Shown: positions 5,740-6,539 of the stretch, in pieces
Layout of the letters: every line of letters starts with the position of its first letter
How positions within the stretch are numbered: the first letter of the stretch is position 1
From: Chloroflexota bacterium
GTDB lineage: Bacteria > Chloroflexota > Limnocylindria > Limnocylindrales > CSP1-4
DNA: 6,539 nucleotides
Direction: 5' to 3'
Assembly: GCA_025935655.1 (NCBI GenBank)
Contig: JAICUV010000197.1
Location: 1-6,539, forward strand
The notes under the pieces: model-generated
The model's input: the letters and a program-made list of their open reading frames with translations, nothing else
The model's database searches: none
What the model was told of the DNA's origin: nothing
Position numbers and translations under genes: made by a program

Positions 5740-6539
5740 GTGCACGAGCCGGAGCGGACGAGCGTCGCGACCCTGGACACCGCCCCGCCGGCCATGCGCG
5801 CGCGGCTGGCCGCCTGGGTGCGTGCCGCACCGGGCTATCCCGCGGACGCCGGCGATCGGCGGACCGTCGAGGTCCTCGGCCTCGCGCTCCCGTTCCGGGC
5901 GACGATCGCCGTGCTCGCGGTCGCTGCGCTCGTGCTGCTCGACTACCACGGCCGCATCGACGGGCTGGTGGAGGCACTGCTGGGGCCGTTCGGCGACACG
6001 GCCGCGGACGCGAAGCGGCTCCAGTCCATCGGCCGTCTGATCGTGCTCGGCGCGATGCCGCTCGCGATCATCGTGCTCGTCCTGCGTGACCGGCCGTCAC
6101 GCTACGGGCTGCGGGTGGGCGACTGGCGGGCGGGCGCCTGCATCGCCATCGGCGGCGCGGCCGTGATGACGCCGGTCGTGCTCGCGCTTGCCCGGGTGGA
6201 CGCGTTCGCGGCGTACTACGCCCCGCAGGGCGCAGGCGCGAGCCCCTGTGACGTGTTCCTGACCACCGCCCTCGAGGTCATCCCGGCCGAGTTCTTCTTC
6301 CGCGGCTTCCTGCTGTTCGCCCTGCTGCGGGCCGTCGGGCCGATCGCCGTGGTCATCGCCACGCTGCCGTTCGCGTTCGTCCACCTGGGCAAGCCCGAGG
6401 TGGAGACGCTGAGCACGCTGCTGGGAGGGATCGCGTACGGCTGGCTGGACTGGCGGACCGGCTCGGTCCTGTGGAGCGGCCTCGCGCACACGTGGATCCT
6501 CGGGTTGGTCGTGATCGCCTCCGCGGCCGCCGCCGGTAC
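5740..6539 (+). CDS. CPBP-family intramembrane protease (ABI/Rce1-like), 3' partial
   Basis: 266 residues are visible and the frame runs off the window without a stop. After a hydrophilic N-terminus (1-50) come hydrophobic segments at about 52-68, 97-116, 131-150, 172-183, 189-211, 224-236 and 243-265. The Rce1/CPBP core is clear. Motif 1 is EVIPAEFFFRGFLLF, with Glu184 and Arg188. Motif 2 is FAFVH (211-215, FxxxH), with His215, followed by LGKPEVETLSTLLGG. The last motif has His250 in GLAHTWIL. Canonical motif 1 is EExxxR; here the first Glu is Ala183, and the Asn/Asp four residues after His250 is Leu254, so catalysis may be altered. Related single-Glu forms (xEFFFRG) exist in this family. 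Family roles range from CAAX-type proteolysis to bacteriocin self-immunity; none can be assigned here. The GTG at 5740 is the first start after an in-frame stop at 5728. Confidence 0.88.
   Translation, partial: MHEPERTSVATLDTAPPAMRARLAAWVRAAPGYPADAGDRRTVEVLGLALPFRATIAVLAVAALVLLDYHGRIDGLVEALLGPFGDTAADAKRLQSIGRLIVLGAMPLAIIVLVLRDRPSRYGLRVGDWRAGACIAIGGAAVMTPVVLALARVDAFAAYYAPQGAGASPCDVFLTTALEVIPAEFFFRGFLLFALLRAVGPIAVVIATLPFAFVHLGKPEVETLSTLLGGIAYGWLDWRTGSVLWSGLAHTWILGLVVIASAAAAG

Noticed and set aside
1..6539. Mobile elements, CRISPR arrays, tRNA/rRNA genes, defence islands
   Set aside because: I found no repeat arrays, transposase or integrase motifs, tRNA-like cloverleaf or rRNA sequence; base composition is uniform across the window.

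Overview
This is a gene-dense, high-GC stretch of bacterial chromosome (about 70% G+C by eye, with G/C-ending codons and frequent GTG starts). The base composition, the SD-less 'TAnnnT + 6 nt + start codon' genes and the protein families suggest an actinobacterium or a similarly GC-rich lineage. No sequence seen here fixes the genus. There are no RNA genes, insertion sequences, CRISPR arrays or phage genes.

Layout, left to right: (1) the 3' three-quarters of ettA (+), an ABC-F ATPase acting on the ribosome. (2) A small cupin gene (-), convergent with ettA, with a hairpin between them. (3) A 263-nt divergent intergenic region. (4) A two-TM membrane protein of unknown function (+), with a strong Shine-Dalgarno site and a clear intrinsic terminator after it. 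(5) A DUF2652 protein (+) that keeps the core motifs of class III nucleotidyl cyclases plus a CxCxxC cluster. (6) A minus-strand row running right to left: DoxX-like membrane protein, then a HemG-like flavodoxin, then a succinylglutamate desuccinylase/aspartoacylase-family metallohydrolase. The last two are 25 nt apart and probably co-transcribed; doxX is 158 nt upstream, with a hairpin in the gap. (7) A CPBP-family intramembrane protease (+), divergent from doxX and cut off by the window end.

Most genes look like independent housekeeping or accessory units rather than one pathway. The only plausible functional neighbourhood is doxX/flavodoxin/hydrolase, where the first two are both redox-associated; this is inference. 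The most useful signals are: three genes with an almost identical leaderless promoter/start arrangement (CGTAnnnT, 6 nt, ATG/GTG), the cyclase-like DUF2652 protein with a substituted catalytic Asn and an added cysteine cluster, and a CPBP protease lacking the first Glu of EExxxR. I found no convincing entirely new multi-gene system.
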